A stretch of DNA of 37,189 nucleotides from Anaerolineae bacterium (GTDB lineage: Bacteria > Chloroflexota > Anaerolineae > Aggregatilineales > Aggregatilineaceae), in contig JAFGHR010000073.1 in the NCBI GenBank assembly GCA_016930015.1, positions 1 through 37,189 of the forward strand. The letters are read 5' to 3'. The translations under genes were made by a program, and so were the position numbers. The notes under the pieces were generated by a model. That model was not told the DNA's origin and did not search any database. It saw only the letters and a program-made list of their open reading frames with translations. Shown in pieces: positions 8,550 to 18,597 of the stretch. Numbering within the stretch: the stretch's first letter is position 1; each line of letters starts with the position of its first letter.

Positions 8550-8718
8550 GACTGCCGCTGATACATGACCTGGACAAATTATTTTACCAGGAATTTACAA
8601 AATGGCTGTAGTTCGTAAACGATCACGTTACATTTTCCGCCCATAATGGCAGTATCAAGCAAAAGAAAACACGCTACACTGAAAACAGCGTGACGAGTTA
8701 TCAATAAAGGAGAACATC
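8550..8718. other. Divergent intergenic region
   Basis: This stretch separates the minus-strand glycosyltransferase operon from the plus-strand secreted-protein gene, so it should hold both promoters. On the plus strand a TACACT box is visible near 8674 without a good -35 box. On the minus strand TTTACG, 16 bp and TAAATT can be read (about 8625 to 8598). CACGCT and AGCGTG form a 6-bp inverted repeat around 8670-8693. None is strong enough for a firm call. Confidence 0.3.
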
Positions 8719-9513
8719 ATGGGCAAGTGGATAATGCGAGTAGGGGCGGTTGTGATCGCGGCGGTTGTTGTGTTTGGGATGGTGGCTGATGCCAGCGCCC
8801 AGGGACCTGACGGTCAGCAGGAGGAAGGCGTTAAACCGGTGCGGCACATGGTGCTTGTGCTGGCCGGGATTGTTTCCGAAGAAACCGGCCTCAGCGTGGA
8901 CGATCTCAAGGTCCAGGTGCGCGAAGGTAAATCGCTGGCCGAGTTGTGCACCGAGAATGGTGTCGATCCGCAGGCCGTGTATGACGCGGCTAAAACCCAG
9001 TTGATCGCTGACATCGAGCAGGCGTTGGCTGACGGCAAGATTACCGAGGAGCGCGCCGAGCGTATGTTGGGTAATCTGGATGATGCTCTGGACGCCGCCA
9101 TGAACGCCAGCGGCCCGGATGGGCTGTTGTTAGAGATGGTCCAAAATCGCATCGAGCGCACGCTGGTGGACCAGGCAGCGGAACAGCTCGGTATGCAGGC
9201 GAAAGACGTGCTGCAAGAATGGCGCCGGTCGGACTCGCTGGCGGCGGTGATTGAGGCGCACGGCGGCGACGTGATCGCGGTGTTGGATGCGACCGAAGCG
9301 CAGGTAACCGGAGACGTCAACCAGGCGGTGGCCGATGGCAAGATCACGCAGGAACAGGCCGACAAAGTGCTTGCGAATCTGCGTGTGCGCCTGGAACGCC
9401 GTATGAATACCAAACTGCCAGCCGAAGTAGACCCGGACCGGCCTGGCCGGGAGCGCCCCGGTCAGAACGAACCCGCACAAAATGCGCCCGCTGGTGACAG
9501 CGTGGGTACATAA
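8719..9513 (+). CDS. Secreted protein with two tandem helical repeats
   Basis: The product is 264 aa. The N-terminus is a clear Sec signal peptide with a likely cut after Ala-Ser-Ala near residue 28. Two related helical repeats follow (about residues 44-130 and 133-230). Each has LS/LGM-x-x-x-DL, a K/DSLA stretch, an ENGVD/HGGDV-type turn, then ADGKITEERAE or ADGKITQEQAD, ending in an Arg/Met/Asn-rich helix. This repeat is seen in many secreted bacterial proteins of unknown function. The C-terminal 35 residues are rich in Pro, Asn and Gly and look unstructured. AAGGAG precedes the start by 8 bases. The gene is probably monocistronic, since a strong intrinsic terminator lies 37 bp downstream. 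No function can be assigned. Confidence 0.8.
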   Translation: MGKWIMRVGAVVIAAVVVFGMVADASAQGPDGQQEEGVKPVRHMVLVLAGIVSEETGLSVDDLKVQVREGKSLAELCTENGVDPQAVYDAAKTQLIADIEQALADGKITEERAERMLGNLDDALDAAMNASGPDGLLLEMVQNRIERTLVDQAAEQLGMQAKDVLQEWRRSDSLAAVIEAHGGDVIAVLDATEAQVTGDVNQAVADGKITQEQADKVLANLRVRLERRMNTKLPAEVDPDRPGRERPGQNEPAQNAPAGDSVGT

Positions 9514-9549
9514 ACGCACGGTTCACCGCCTGCTGGACCAGCAGCGCTC

Positions 9550-9585
9550 AGGGCGTCTCCGGAAAAAGAGACGCCCTCATTTTTT
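9550..9585 (+). terminator. Rho-independent terminator of the secreted-repeat gene
   Basis: AGGGCGTCTC (9550-9559) pairs perfectly with GAGACGCCCT (9568-9577) around an 8-base A-rich loop and is followed by CATTTTTT. A smaller palindrome, CTGCTGG/CCAGCAG (9530-9544), sits just before it. Confidence 0.9.
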
Positions 9586-9658
9586 GCGGCTTCCAGTTTG
9601 GCGCCGAATGAGGATAATAGGATCAAGGTGTGGCGTACCGCAGCATAAGGAGACAGGC

Positions 9659-10657
9659 ATGGACCTATTGGTTTTGGGAGGTACGCAGTTTGTAGGGTAC
9701 TACCTCGTCGAAGCCGCGCTCTCACGCGGGCACACGGTGACTCTGTTCAATCGCGGGCAGACCAACCCGGACGCGTTTCCCGGTGTCGAACACCTGACCG
9801 GGGACCGCGACGGGGCGCTTGAGGCGCTCAAAGGGCGGCGCTGGGATGTGGTGGTGGATACGTGTGGTTACGTGCCGCGTATCGTGCGTGACTCGGCGGC
9901 GCTGCTGGCCGGTGCGGTTGATCTCTACGTGTTTGTATCGACGCTGTCGGTATATGAGCTCCCGGCAGTGGGCCAACCGCCGATCACGGAAGACTCGCCC
10001 ATGATGACACTGCACGATGAATCGGATGAAACGGTGACGGGAGAAACCTACGGCCCGCTCAAAGCGCTGTGCGAACGTGCCGCCGAAGTCTGTTTGCCGG
10101 GGCACGTGCTCGCGGTTCGTCCCGGCCTGATTGTCGGCCCGCGTGATCCAACGGGTCGGTTTTTATACTGGGTGCGGCGCTTGGTGCGCGGCGGTGAGGT
10201 GCTGGCGCCCGGTAACCCCGGCGCGCCCGTCCAGGTTATCGACGCGCGTGATCTGGCCGCGTGGATGTTGGACATGGCCGAGGCACGCCGGGCAGGAGCC
10301 TATAACGCGACCGGCCCGGCTGAACTGCTGGATATGGCGGGATTCCTGGCCGGGGTTCAGGCGGCGGTAAACGGCAGCGCCAGCCTGACATGGGTGTCCG
10401 AGGAATTTTTGCTGGAACACGAAATCCAGCCGTTTAGCGAACTGCCGATCTGGCTGCCGGACGAAACGAGCAGCCTGCTGCGGGTGGACTGTGGCAAAGC
10501 CATCGATGCTGGGTTACGCTTCCGCTCGTTGGCCGACACGGTGCGGGATACGCTGGCATGGGACCGGGCGCAGTCCGGCGGCGCACTCGGTGACCTGGAA
10601 GGCCGGTTGAGCGCCCGGCGGGAAGCGGACCTGTTGCGGGCGTGGCGGTCGCGATGA
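9659..10657 (+). CDS. NAD-dependent epimerase/dehydratase (atypical SDR)
   Basis: The product is 332 aa. It starts MDLLVLGGTQFVGYYL, a Rossmann GGTxFxGxxL motif typical of the atypical extended SDRs related to CSP41 and to isoflavone-reductase-like epimerases. VVDTCGY follows near residue 65, then FVSTLSVYE, and YGPLK, which holds the YxxxK catalytic pair. RPGLIVGPRDPTGRF marks the sugar-nucleotide-like substrate pocket. The start at 9659 is chosen because AAGGAG lies 7 bases upstream and because the protein family begins here; the frame extends upstream without support. The gene is alone between a terminator and a convergent hydrolase gene. A nucleotide-sugar substrate is plausible given the neighbouring glycan genes but is not shown. 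Confidence 0.85.
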   Translation: MDLLVLGGTQFVGYYLVEAALSRGHTVTLFNRGQTNPDAFPGVEHLTGDRDGALEALKGRRWDVVVDTCGYVPRIVRDSAALLAGAVDLYVFVSTLSVYELPAVGQPPITEDSPMMTLHDESDETVTGETYGPLKALCERAAEVCLPGHVLAVRPGLIVGPRDPTGRFLYWVRRLVRGGEVLAPGNPGAPVQVIDARDLAAWMLDMAEARRAGAYNATGPAELLDMAGFLAGVQAAVNGSASLTWVSEEFLLEHEIQPFSELPIWLPDETSSLLRVDCGKAIDAGLRFRSLADTVRDTLAWDRAQSGGALGDLEGRLSARREADLLRAWRSR

Positions 10658-10696
10658 TCTTGCCGCAAGAATCGCGGGCGCGGTGATGGTGCGTGG

Positions 10697-10734
10697 CGCC
10701 GGGGATACCTGGTTTTCGGCAGGATACCCCCGGC
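10697..10734. terminator. Hairpin between convergent genes, possible bidirectional terminator
   Basis: CGCCGGGGATACCTG pairs with CAGGATACCCCCGGCG with minor mismatches around a short loop. It lies in the 88-bp gap between the convergent SDR and hydrolase genes. There is no long T-tract on either side. Confidence 0.5.
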
Positions 10735-10745
10735 GTGTGTGCGGT

Positions 10746-12653
10746 TTAGTCCGCAGGAATCACGGGCAGCACGACATGTGACGGGTACTCGGCGCTGCGG
10801 TATACCGTCAATGTTGGCGCCGGATCACATGGTTCAGTCAGGTAATTGTCCGCGTCGGCCCCGGTGATCGTAAAACGCAGGCGGTTTCCCGCGTCAAAAA
10901 CAACCGAGATCGGGAGCAGGTCAAACACCAGTTCGACCGGTTCGCCTTCCGGCAGTGGTGATACGTCTGCCGCGTTGCCCCGGTGGAAGGGCAGCTCCAT
11001 GGTATCAAACGGCGGTTCTTGTAACGCCCGGTGCGAGGCTTTGAGCACACCTTCCGTCAGGTAGGTCGAGGTGCCGTCCGGTGCCACTTCTTCCACGTAG
11101 ACAAACACGTCGATATCCTCTACGCTGGCCGTGATCCACAGGTGCGCGACCGGGTGCCCGGTAAGCTGCATGGCCTGTTCAAGCGGCGGGGTGGTAAATG
11201 TCAGCCCCTTTTCATCGTTGGATCGCATGTCTGGGTAGCCGAATCCGCCGCCGTAGCCGTCTACCCAGCGTGTTGTCGTGCCGGTGGTGGTAGTGTAATC
11301 CACGCTGTACACGTCCATGCTGGACGCGTCTTCGCCGGGCGTGGACGGTCGCTCAAGACTCAGCAGGCCGTCATTCACCGACTCCACGCTGCCGGATGGC
11401 CCCGCGTGCAGGTACATGGGCGTCGGGGTTTCTTCCGGAAGCGGCCATTCATCGGCAGCATACCACACCGCGCCGGAGCCGTCGTTTGGTCCGCCGGACT
11501 CGTCATCACTTGCGCCTATCACCGAATAATAGACCGGTGGCTCGTCCATGATCCCGTTATCGATGCCCTTGAGCCAGTAATCGAACCAGCGCAGATGCTC
11601 GGCCATCATGTCAAAGCCGCCCGATCCGTTGTGGGACCACGGCGTCAGGATCAATTTTTGCGGCACGGTCAGGTTGTTGAACCACGTCACCGCGTCGCGC
11701 GGGAACATATCATACCAGCCGCCGACCGTGTACACGGCTACGCCCGATGCGTTGATCGCGTCGATATAACTGGACGGACTCACGCTTGAAAAGCTGTACT
11801 CGCTGTCGGATACCGGGTTGCTGTCGCGGAACGGGCGTTCCTGGGCCAGTAAGTAGATATTGGCGTTGTCGCGGTGTTCGGCGCGGGCCGCCTGGAGCAG
11901 CGCGCCGTCTGTGTCATCGTCAACCGGGGCGGCAGGTTTGATTTTGTCGAGCAGGATGGTGCGCGTTCCCCAGTTTTCCACGTAGTTATCTGCGAATACG
12001 CCGCCCGGATACACAAATGAGTACAGGTCAAACAGTGCCATCATGGGCATGATCGCTTTGAGGTGGGGCGGCTGTGTGCTGGCGGCCAGATACTGCGTGA
12101 TCGCCAGGTACGACAGGCCGAACATGCCGATATTACCATCACACCAGGGCTGCACGGCGAACCACTCGGTGATGTCATATGCGTCCTGGGTTTCTTCCCG
12201 TGTGAACTCGCCGCGCCGGGTGCCGAACGACGCGCCGCCGCCGCGTACATCCACCACGCCGATCACATAACCGTGATACAGCGCGGTTTCCAGTTCCGGT
12301 GCCTGCGTGAGAATTGTGAATAACTCGCCGTTGTCCATCTCGGTGGCGCGGTGATAGCGGTGGTGAGTCCACAGCACCGGCAGCGGGTCGTCTACCGGTT
12401 GGCCGTCAACTGCCGGGCGGAAGATATCCACGGCCAGCCGTGTACCGTCGCGCACCGGCACATACTGCGATATACGCACCCAGTCGTCATAGATCGGTTC
12501 GGAATAGCCCCGGTATTCGCCGGGGCGCGAGATGCGTTCGCCGTCCTGCGCGGCGGCAGGCATAACCAGGGGAACGGCGATCACCAGCGCCAGCACAACG
12601 ATCACCAGCGCCGTGATCATCACGTGCCGAATACGGTTGGTTGTTGGTGTCAT
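10746..12653 (-). CDS. Secreted CocE/NonD-type (X-Pro dipeptidyl-peptidase S15-like) hydrolase
   Basis: The product is 635 aa with an N-terminal membrane or signal segment (about residues 11-35) and a likely cut after Ala-Ala-Ala. The alpha/beta-hydrolase part begins at VPVRDGTRLAVDIFRP. It contains VVDVRGGGASFG (oxyanion region), GMFGLSYLA with the predicted nucleophile S181, GGWYDMF with the predicted Asp, and PWSHNG with the catalytic His. The C-terminal third is a jelly-roll beta domain, as in cocaine esterase and PepX. The enzyme may act on peptides, acylated amino acids or esters outside the cell. The start at 12653 puts the signal peptide at the N-terminus; a longer reading from 12707 lacks support. 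It is monocistronic in appearance. Confidence 0.85.
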   Translation of the reverse strand: MTPTTNRIRHVMITALVIVVLALVIAVPLVMPAAAQDGERISRPGEYRGYSEPIYDDWVRISQYVPVRDGTRLAVDIFRPAVDGQPVDDPLPVLWTHHRYHRATEMDNGELFTILTQAPELETALYHGYVIGVVDVRGGGASFGTRRGEFTREETQDAYDITEWFAVQPWCDGNIGMFGLSYLAITQYLAASTQPPHLKAIMPMMALFDLYSFVYPGGVFADNYVENWGTRTILLDKIKPAAPVDDDTDGALLQAARAEHRDNANIYLLAQERPFRDSNPVSDSEYSFSSVSPSSYIDAINASGVAVYTVGGWYDMFPRDAVTWFNNLTVPQKLILTPWSHNGSGGFDMMAEHLRWFDYWLKGIDNGIMDEPPVYYSVIGASDDESGGPNDGSGAVWYAADEWPLPEETPTPMYLHAGPSGSVESVNDGLLSLERPSTPGEDASSMDVYSVDYTTTTGTTTRWVDGYGGGFGYPDMRSNDEKGLTFTTPPLEQAMQLTGHPVAHLWITASVEDIDVFVYVEEVAPDGTSTYLTEGVLKASHRALQEPPFDTMELPFHRGNAADVSPLPEGEPVELVFDLLPISVVFDAGNRLRFTITGADADNYLTEPCDPAPTLTVYRSAEYPSHVVLPVIPAD

Positions 12654-12760
12654 ATGGATACGATCCCTGTATGTTAAGTGTGCCAAAACCCGTATTGTTA
12701 CCCACATTGTACAGCGTTTTAGCCGGGATGAAGCTTAAAATTAGCGGTGTAGGGGCGGAT

Positions 12761-13573
12761 TCACGGCGTGTTGTCAGGAAACGGCGGCAGCGCGAACAGG
12801 CGCTCGGCGTTGGCGGTGGATAAGTCGGCGAACGCGGTTTCGGTCAAACCGCGCAGGTCGGCCAGCCGTGCCGCGATAAACCGCACATGAGCGGGTGTAT
12901 TGGGGCGCCGACCCCGGAAAGGGTGTGGGGTCAGGTACGGGCTGTCGGTTTCGACCAGGATACGGTCATCCGGCACCCCGGCGGCGATCTGGCGCAAATC
13001 GTCGGCTTTTTTGAACGTCACCGGCCCGGTGAAGCCCAGGTAAAAGTCGATGGCCAGCGCCCGGTCGGCGATGGTCTGCGATGCCGAAAACGAGTGCAGC
13101 ACGCCGGGACGATTGACCAGCGGCTCCGGCAGATCAGCGGCCCACGTTTCGAGCACGGCCAGCACGTCATCCCCGGCCTCGCGGTTGTGGATGATCACGG
13201 GCAAATTTAATTCCGCTGCGAGTCTTAGCTGGGCTTCAAACGCGTGCGTCTGGATGGCTTTGGGCACGGTGTCCCAATGGTAATCAAGCCCGATCTCGCC
13301 GATGGCGACGGCTTTTGGGTGTGCTGCCAGGGCGCGTAGTTCCTCGATCATCGACGGATCAAAATCCCCGGCGCTGTTGGGCTGGATGCCCACCGCTGCA
13401 TAGATGCCGGGGTACGTGTCCGCCAGGTCGAGCGCTTCACGCGACGTGGTCAGGTCGATGCCGGGGATGATGATCCGCGTGACGCCGTGTTCGGCGGCTT
13501 CGCGAACAATGGTGTCGCGTATGCCGTCGAACGCATCAAGATTCAGGTGGCAGTGTGTATCGATCAGGGGCAT
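12761..13573 (-). CDS. TatD family metal-dependent hydrolase/deoxyribonuclease
   Basis: The product is 270 aa, the usual TatD length. It has the full set of metal ligands: DTHCHLN (HxH) at the start, GEIGLDYHW with the bridging Glu, IIHNREA, LHSFSAS and VETDSPYLTP. The last is followed by the FRGRRPNTP loop (family usually RGKRNxP). It is cytoplasmic, and family members act in 3'-5' DNA processing or quality control. The start is 11 bp after the stop of gmd, with no good ribosome site, so it is probably translated by coupling. It is the last gene of rmd-gmd-tatD. The functional link to GDP-rhamnose synthesis is not obvious. Confidence 0.93.
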   Translation of the reverse strand: MPLIDTHCHLNLDAFDGIRDTIVREAAEHGVTRIIIPGIDLTTSREALDLADTYPGIYAAVGIQPNSAGDFDPSMIEELRALAAHPKAVAIGEIGLDYHWDTVPKAIQTHAFEAQLRLAAELNLPVIIHNREAGDDVLAVLETWAADLPEPLVNRPGVLHSFSASQTIADRALAIDFYLGFTGPVTFKKADDLRQIAAGVPDDRILVETDSPYLTPHPFRGRRPNTPAHVRFIAARLADLRGLTETAFADLSTANAERLFALPPFPDNTP

Positions 13574-13584
13574 GGGCGGCGTGT

Positions 13585-15553
<1,969 letters not shown>

Positions 15554-15657
15554 GTTGGTTCTCCGATGGTGTAAAAAGGCACGCTGCCTGATTCGGTGGC
15601 AGCCGCCGAACGGCGTTCATTATAACGTGTGCCCGGAGCGTGACAAGCCAGAATCGA

Positions 15658-15684
15658 CGGCGGCAGATCACCGATCTGCCGCCG
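15658..15684 (-). terminator. Hairpin downstream of the DUF4397 gene
   Basis: CGGCGGCAGATC and GATCTGCCGCCG form a perfect 12-bp stem with a 3-base loop. It lies about 25 bases past the stop of the lipoprotein gene on the minus strand. The minus-strand tail (TCGATTCT) is only weakly T-rich, so termination efficiency is uncertain. Confidence 0.65.
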
Positions 15685-15708
15685 CCTGCCTGACAACCGA
15701 AGCACGAG

Positions 15709-17844
15709 TTAATCAAAATGGGGCACGATCACCATGTCGAGTCCGACCCCGTTGGCGTCGGGCTGGATCAAAATATCATAAAATACACCCTCCTGGAACG
15801 TCACGTTCGGCACGGTGTGCAGCGTGCTAAACGTGATGTCGTTTAGGATGTAAACCGTGTATGTTCCGACGATGATATCATATTCTTCGCCGGGTGTTTC
15901 GAACCTCGCCACGTCGCCCAGCGGCTCCGGTTCAGGGGCGGGTGTAACCACCTCAATCTCCTCACCTTCGCCTCCCTCAGGAGTGACCTCTCCGGCCTCC
16001 GGACCGGCGGCGCCTGCTTCGACCGCAAACGGATCGCGGCTGGACAGCAGCAGATCGCCGGGCTGGTTGGACGCGTTGTGCAACACGCGAATCCGCGCGT
16101 ACCCGTACCCGATATCGAACCCGCTGTCAGGCGTGGAGTTGAGCTTGATCCCGGCGCGGTCACCCAGCACAAACAGGGTTCGCATGTGGCCGTCACCCCA
16201 AGTAAGCACATCTTGCAGCAGCACCGCGCCGGTCAGGCTGTCGCGAATGACCAGCTCGTTTTGTTCTTCAGCGCGGACGATATACGGCGATGATTCGCTG
16301 CGTTCCACGTTGGAAAATACGACTTCACCGTCCAGTTCAATATCAATGGCCCCGCCGTTGGCCAGCGCATTAACGATCCGGCGAAAATACGTATCGTCGC
16401 CCAGCATTTCTTCCGACGGCTTGACCACTGTCAGGTTGCCGCTGTCGTCCGCTACCGCCATCATGGTGCTGGTGCCGACTTCGGTTTCAAGTACCATCGC
16501 GCTTGTGTTGGGGTAGCCGGTGACGATTATGGTGTAGGCAAAACCGGCGGGCCATTCACGGTCGGGGATGTGATCGACTTCGCGCGGGGTTTCACCATCC
16601 GCGGTCGTGAAATCATACTCAATCGTCTGTTCTTCGAACAACATGGGCAGCAGCGCCTGGCCAAAGGGTATCGACGGGATACCGGTATCTGTCCCGGCGG
16701 CCAGGACGGCGACTTGTTGGGTGCCCACGGCGGCATTCAGAAACGTGTAACGCGCGGCGTTAAACGGCGTGGGCGATAGATCACGCTGGACAGGGACAAC
16801 CGTCAGGCGTTCCAGCACATCGACCAGCACCAGGTCAACCGCAGCGTGGGGCAACAAGCTGATTTGTTTCTGGAGGATCGGGACTGCGTCCGGTTCACCC
16901 GCGGGGACCACGCGCAGCGTCGTTGATTGTGACCGGAACGCTGCGCCGTCTTCCCACGATTGGAAAGCGAGGTCAATCGCGGCCAGCTCGTTACCCAGGT
17001 AAACGTCAACCGGGGGCGTGTTGGGCGAGGCGTGGATCAGGCGTACCAATGTTTCGCTGTGTACGGGCGTGCGCAGCTCCACGATACGGACGCCGTCGCC
17101 GGACGCGTTTGGCATCACAATCAGCGTATAGGTGAAACGTTCCTGCACGTTGAGATCAAGTGAAGCCAGCATTTCGGTGCCGCTGACAACGGAAAACACG
17201 GACGGGCCAGAATCGACCGCGACATACTCGCTGAGAGCGCCGAATTCCAGTGCAGGCGTGATATCCATGCTATCCTGCTGCACCTCGATCGCGGGGCCGC
17301 GCGGCACAGCGTGGATCACGTTCACGCGCGCCGTGTTGGCCGGGAGGGCGCTCAAATCCTGGGTCAGAAATACAGCCTGGGCGCTGTCAGCAGTACCCAC
17401 CAGAAACATAATCGCGCTCTGGTCGTCGGCCAGTTCGAAGGGTTCCGAAAGCAGGGCTTCGCCATCACCCGGCAGTGTGCGCGAGGGCATCACGTGCAGC
17501 GTGTGCTGTCCAGGCGGCAGTGTGACCGGCTGGCTCAGGTAAAGGCCCGCCGAGAACCCCGGCGCGATGAGACTGTCATCCACGTAAAAATCGACGCCGG
17601 GTAAATCCGCGTTGGCGTGCACAACGCTGAGTTGAGCGCGCGGAACATCTTCGGCAGCGGCCTGTGTCAGGTTAAACGGTGTCCAGGTCGGCCCAAAGGT
17701 GGGCGTGGGCGGCACGGGTGAGGGGCTGGCGGTTGTCGTCGGTTGACCGGCAGCCGGTGTGCCGCCGTCGTCACCACCGCCACACGCAGCCAGTCCAAGC
17801 ACGGCCAGCACCGGGATAAGGCAAAGCACGATCAGGCGTCGCAT
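15709..17844 (-). CDS. DUF4397-type repeat lipoprotein
   Basis: The product is 711 aa. It begins with a lipoprotein signal peptide ending in the lipobox LAAC (Cys at about residue 24), then a Gly/Asp and Thr/Pro-rich linker. About six related beta-domain units follow, with openings VVHANADLPGVDFYVD, VIHAVPRGP, LIHASPNTPPVDVYLG, FLNAAVGTQ, IVNALANGG and VLHNASNQP. The first and third match the DUF4397 pattern (RvvHaspdaPaVDvyvdg). An acidic, Pro/Glu-rich linker interrupts the last unit. It is predicted to be anchored on the outer face of the membrane, perhaps in adhesion or cell-surface architecture; that role is not established for the family. The start at 17844 is set by GGAGG 5 bases upstream and the signal peptide. 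Confidence 0.85.
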   Translation of the reverse strand: MRRLIVLCLIPVLAVLGLAACGGGDDGGTPAAGQPTTTASPSPVPPTPTFGPTWTPFNLTQAAAEDVPRAQLSVVHANADLPGVDFYVDDSLIAPGFSAGLYLSQPVTLPPGQHTLHVMPSRTLPGDGEALLSEPFELADDQSAIMFLVGTADSAQAVFLTQDLSALPANTARVNVIHAVPRGPAIEVQQDSMDITPALEFGALSEYVAVDSGPSVFSVVSGTEMLASLDLNVQERFTYTLIVMPNASGDGVRIVELRTPVHSETLVRLIHASPNTPPVDVYLGNELAAIDLAFQSWEDGAAFRSQSTTLRVVPAGEPDAVPILQKQISLLPHAAVDLVLVDVLERLTVVPVQRDLSPTPFNAARYTFLNAAVGTQQVAVLAAGTDTGIPSIPFGQALLPMLFEEQTIEYDFTTADGETPREVDHIPDREWPAGFAYTIIVTGYPNTSAMVLETEVGTSTMMAVADDSGNLTVVKPSEEMLGDDTYFRRIVNALANGGAIDIELDGEVVFSNVERSESSPYIVRAEEQNELVIRDSLTGAVLLQDVLTWGDGHMRTLFVLGDRAGIKLNSTPDSGFDIGYGYARIRVLHNASNQPGDLLLSSRDPFAVEAGAAGPEAGEVTPEGGEGEEIEVVTPAPEPEPLGDVARFETPGEEYDIIVGTYTVYILNDITFSTLHTVPNVTFQEGVFYDILIQPDANGVGLDMVIVPHFD

Positions 17845-17987
17845 ACGATCCTCCGGGTCCGATAACACAAACCATCTTTGGGTATTGTACAAGGGTTGGC
17901 GTGCCAGCGGTAGCCCTCGCATGTACCAGGCGCGTTCAGGGCCGGGATTTTTTGAATCGCAGGGAACACACAGAGGTTTATCAGCGC

Positions 17988-18027
17988 AAAAAACGCCGCG
18001 TGGCGATTGGTGAGTCACACGCGGCGT
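17988..18027 (-). terminator. Rho-independent terminator of hsp20
   Basis: Read on the minus strand, ACGCCGCGTG (18027-18018) pairs with CACGCGGCGT (18002-17993), with a 15-base loop and a run of six T. It starts 23 bases past the hsp20 stop. Confidence 0.88.
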
Positions 18028-18050
18028 GTTATGGGTGATGAGTTAACGGG

Positions 18051-18494
18051 TTACCCGCTCTTAATCTTGATCTGGCGCGGTTTGACAGCTTCGGCCTTGG
18101 GCAGTGTCAGCGTCAGTACGCCGTGCTCAAAGGTGGCGTCAACCCGGTCATGATCAATCGGTGTGTTGATGTTCAGCGTGCGTTCAAAACGGCCTGTCGG
18201 GCGTTCGAGCACGACATATTTGCGGTTGTCTTCTTCACTGCGAACGATCTCGCCGCGAATGGTGAGTGTGTCACCTTCAAGCGTGATATCCAGTTCATCC
18301 GGTGCGATGCCGGGAACATCGGCCTGGATCACGATCGCGTCTTCAGTGATAAAAGCATCCATGGGCAGCAGCCACGCGCCCGTACCGCGTGTTTCGCTGC
18401 CACGTGCAAACGTGTCGTCCAACATACGATCCACAGCCTGGCGAAGAGTGATCATATCGCGCAGGGGATCAAATCGGGTGATTCGGGTTGTCAT
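18051..18494 (-). CDS. Hsp20/alpha-crystallin small heat shock protein
   Basis: The product is 147 aa, typical of bacterial Hsp20. The N-terminus (ITRFDPLRDMITLRQAVDRM) is the usual amphipathic start. The alpha-crystallin domain runs from about residue 38, with ADVPGIAPDELDITLEGDTLTIRGE, the FERTLNINTPIDHDRVDATFEHGVLTLTLPK stretch (Ax3GVL signature), and a C-terminal IKI (IxI) assembly motif. It is an ATP-independent holdase for unfolding proteins. The start at 18494 is preceded by GGGAGG. No CIRCE inverted repeat or sigma32-type promoter was seen upstream, only a TATAAA box at 18547-18542 with a poor -35. It is a single-gene unit with its own terminator. Confidence 0.93.
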   Translation of the reverse strand: MTTRITRFDPLRDMITLRQAVDRMLDDTFARGSETRGTGAWLLPMDAFITEDAIVIQADVPGIAPDELDITLEGDTLTIRGEIVRSEEDNRKYVVLERPTGRFERTLNINTPIDHDRVDATFEHGVLTLTLPKAEAVKPRQIKIKSG

Positions 18495-18597
18495 GATCTT
18501 TTTCCTCCCAAGCACTGCCTTACTTGCACAATTCTCTGATGTTTATAACTGTAGATCGGTTCTGCTAGAAAAACGTTAGCGGAATATAGAAACTTCA

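Noticed and set aside
18495..18597. CIRCE or sigma32 control of hsp20
   Set aside because: There is no TTAGCACTC/GAGTGCTAA repeat and no CTTGAA-type -35 box; only GCTA/TAGC short arms are seen.
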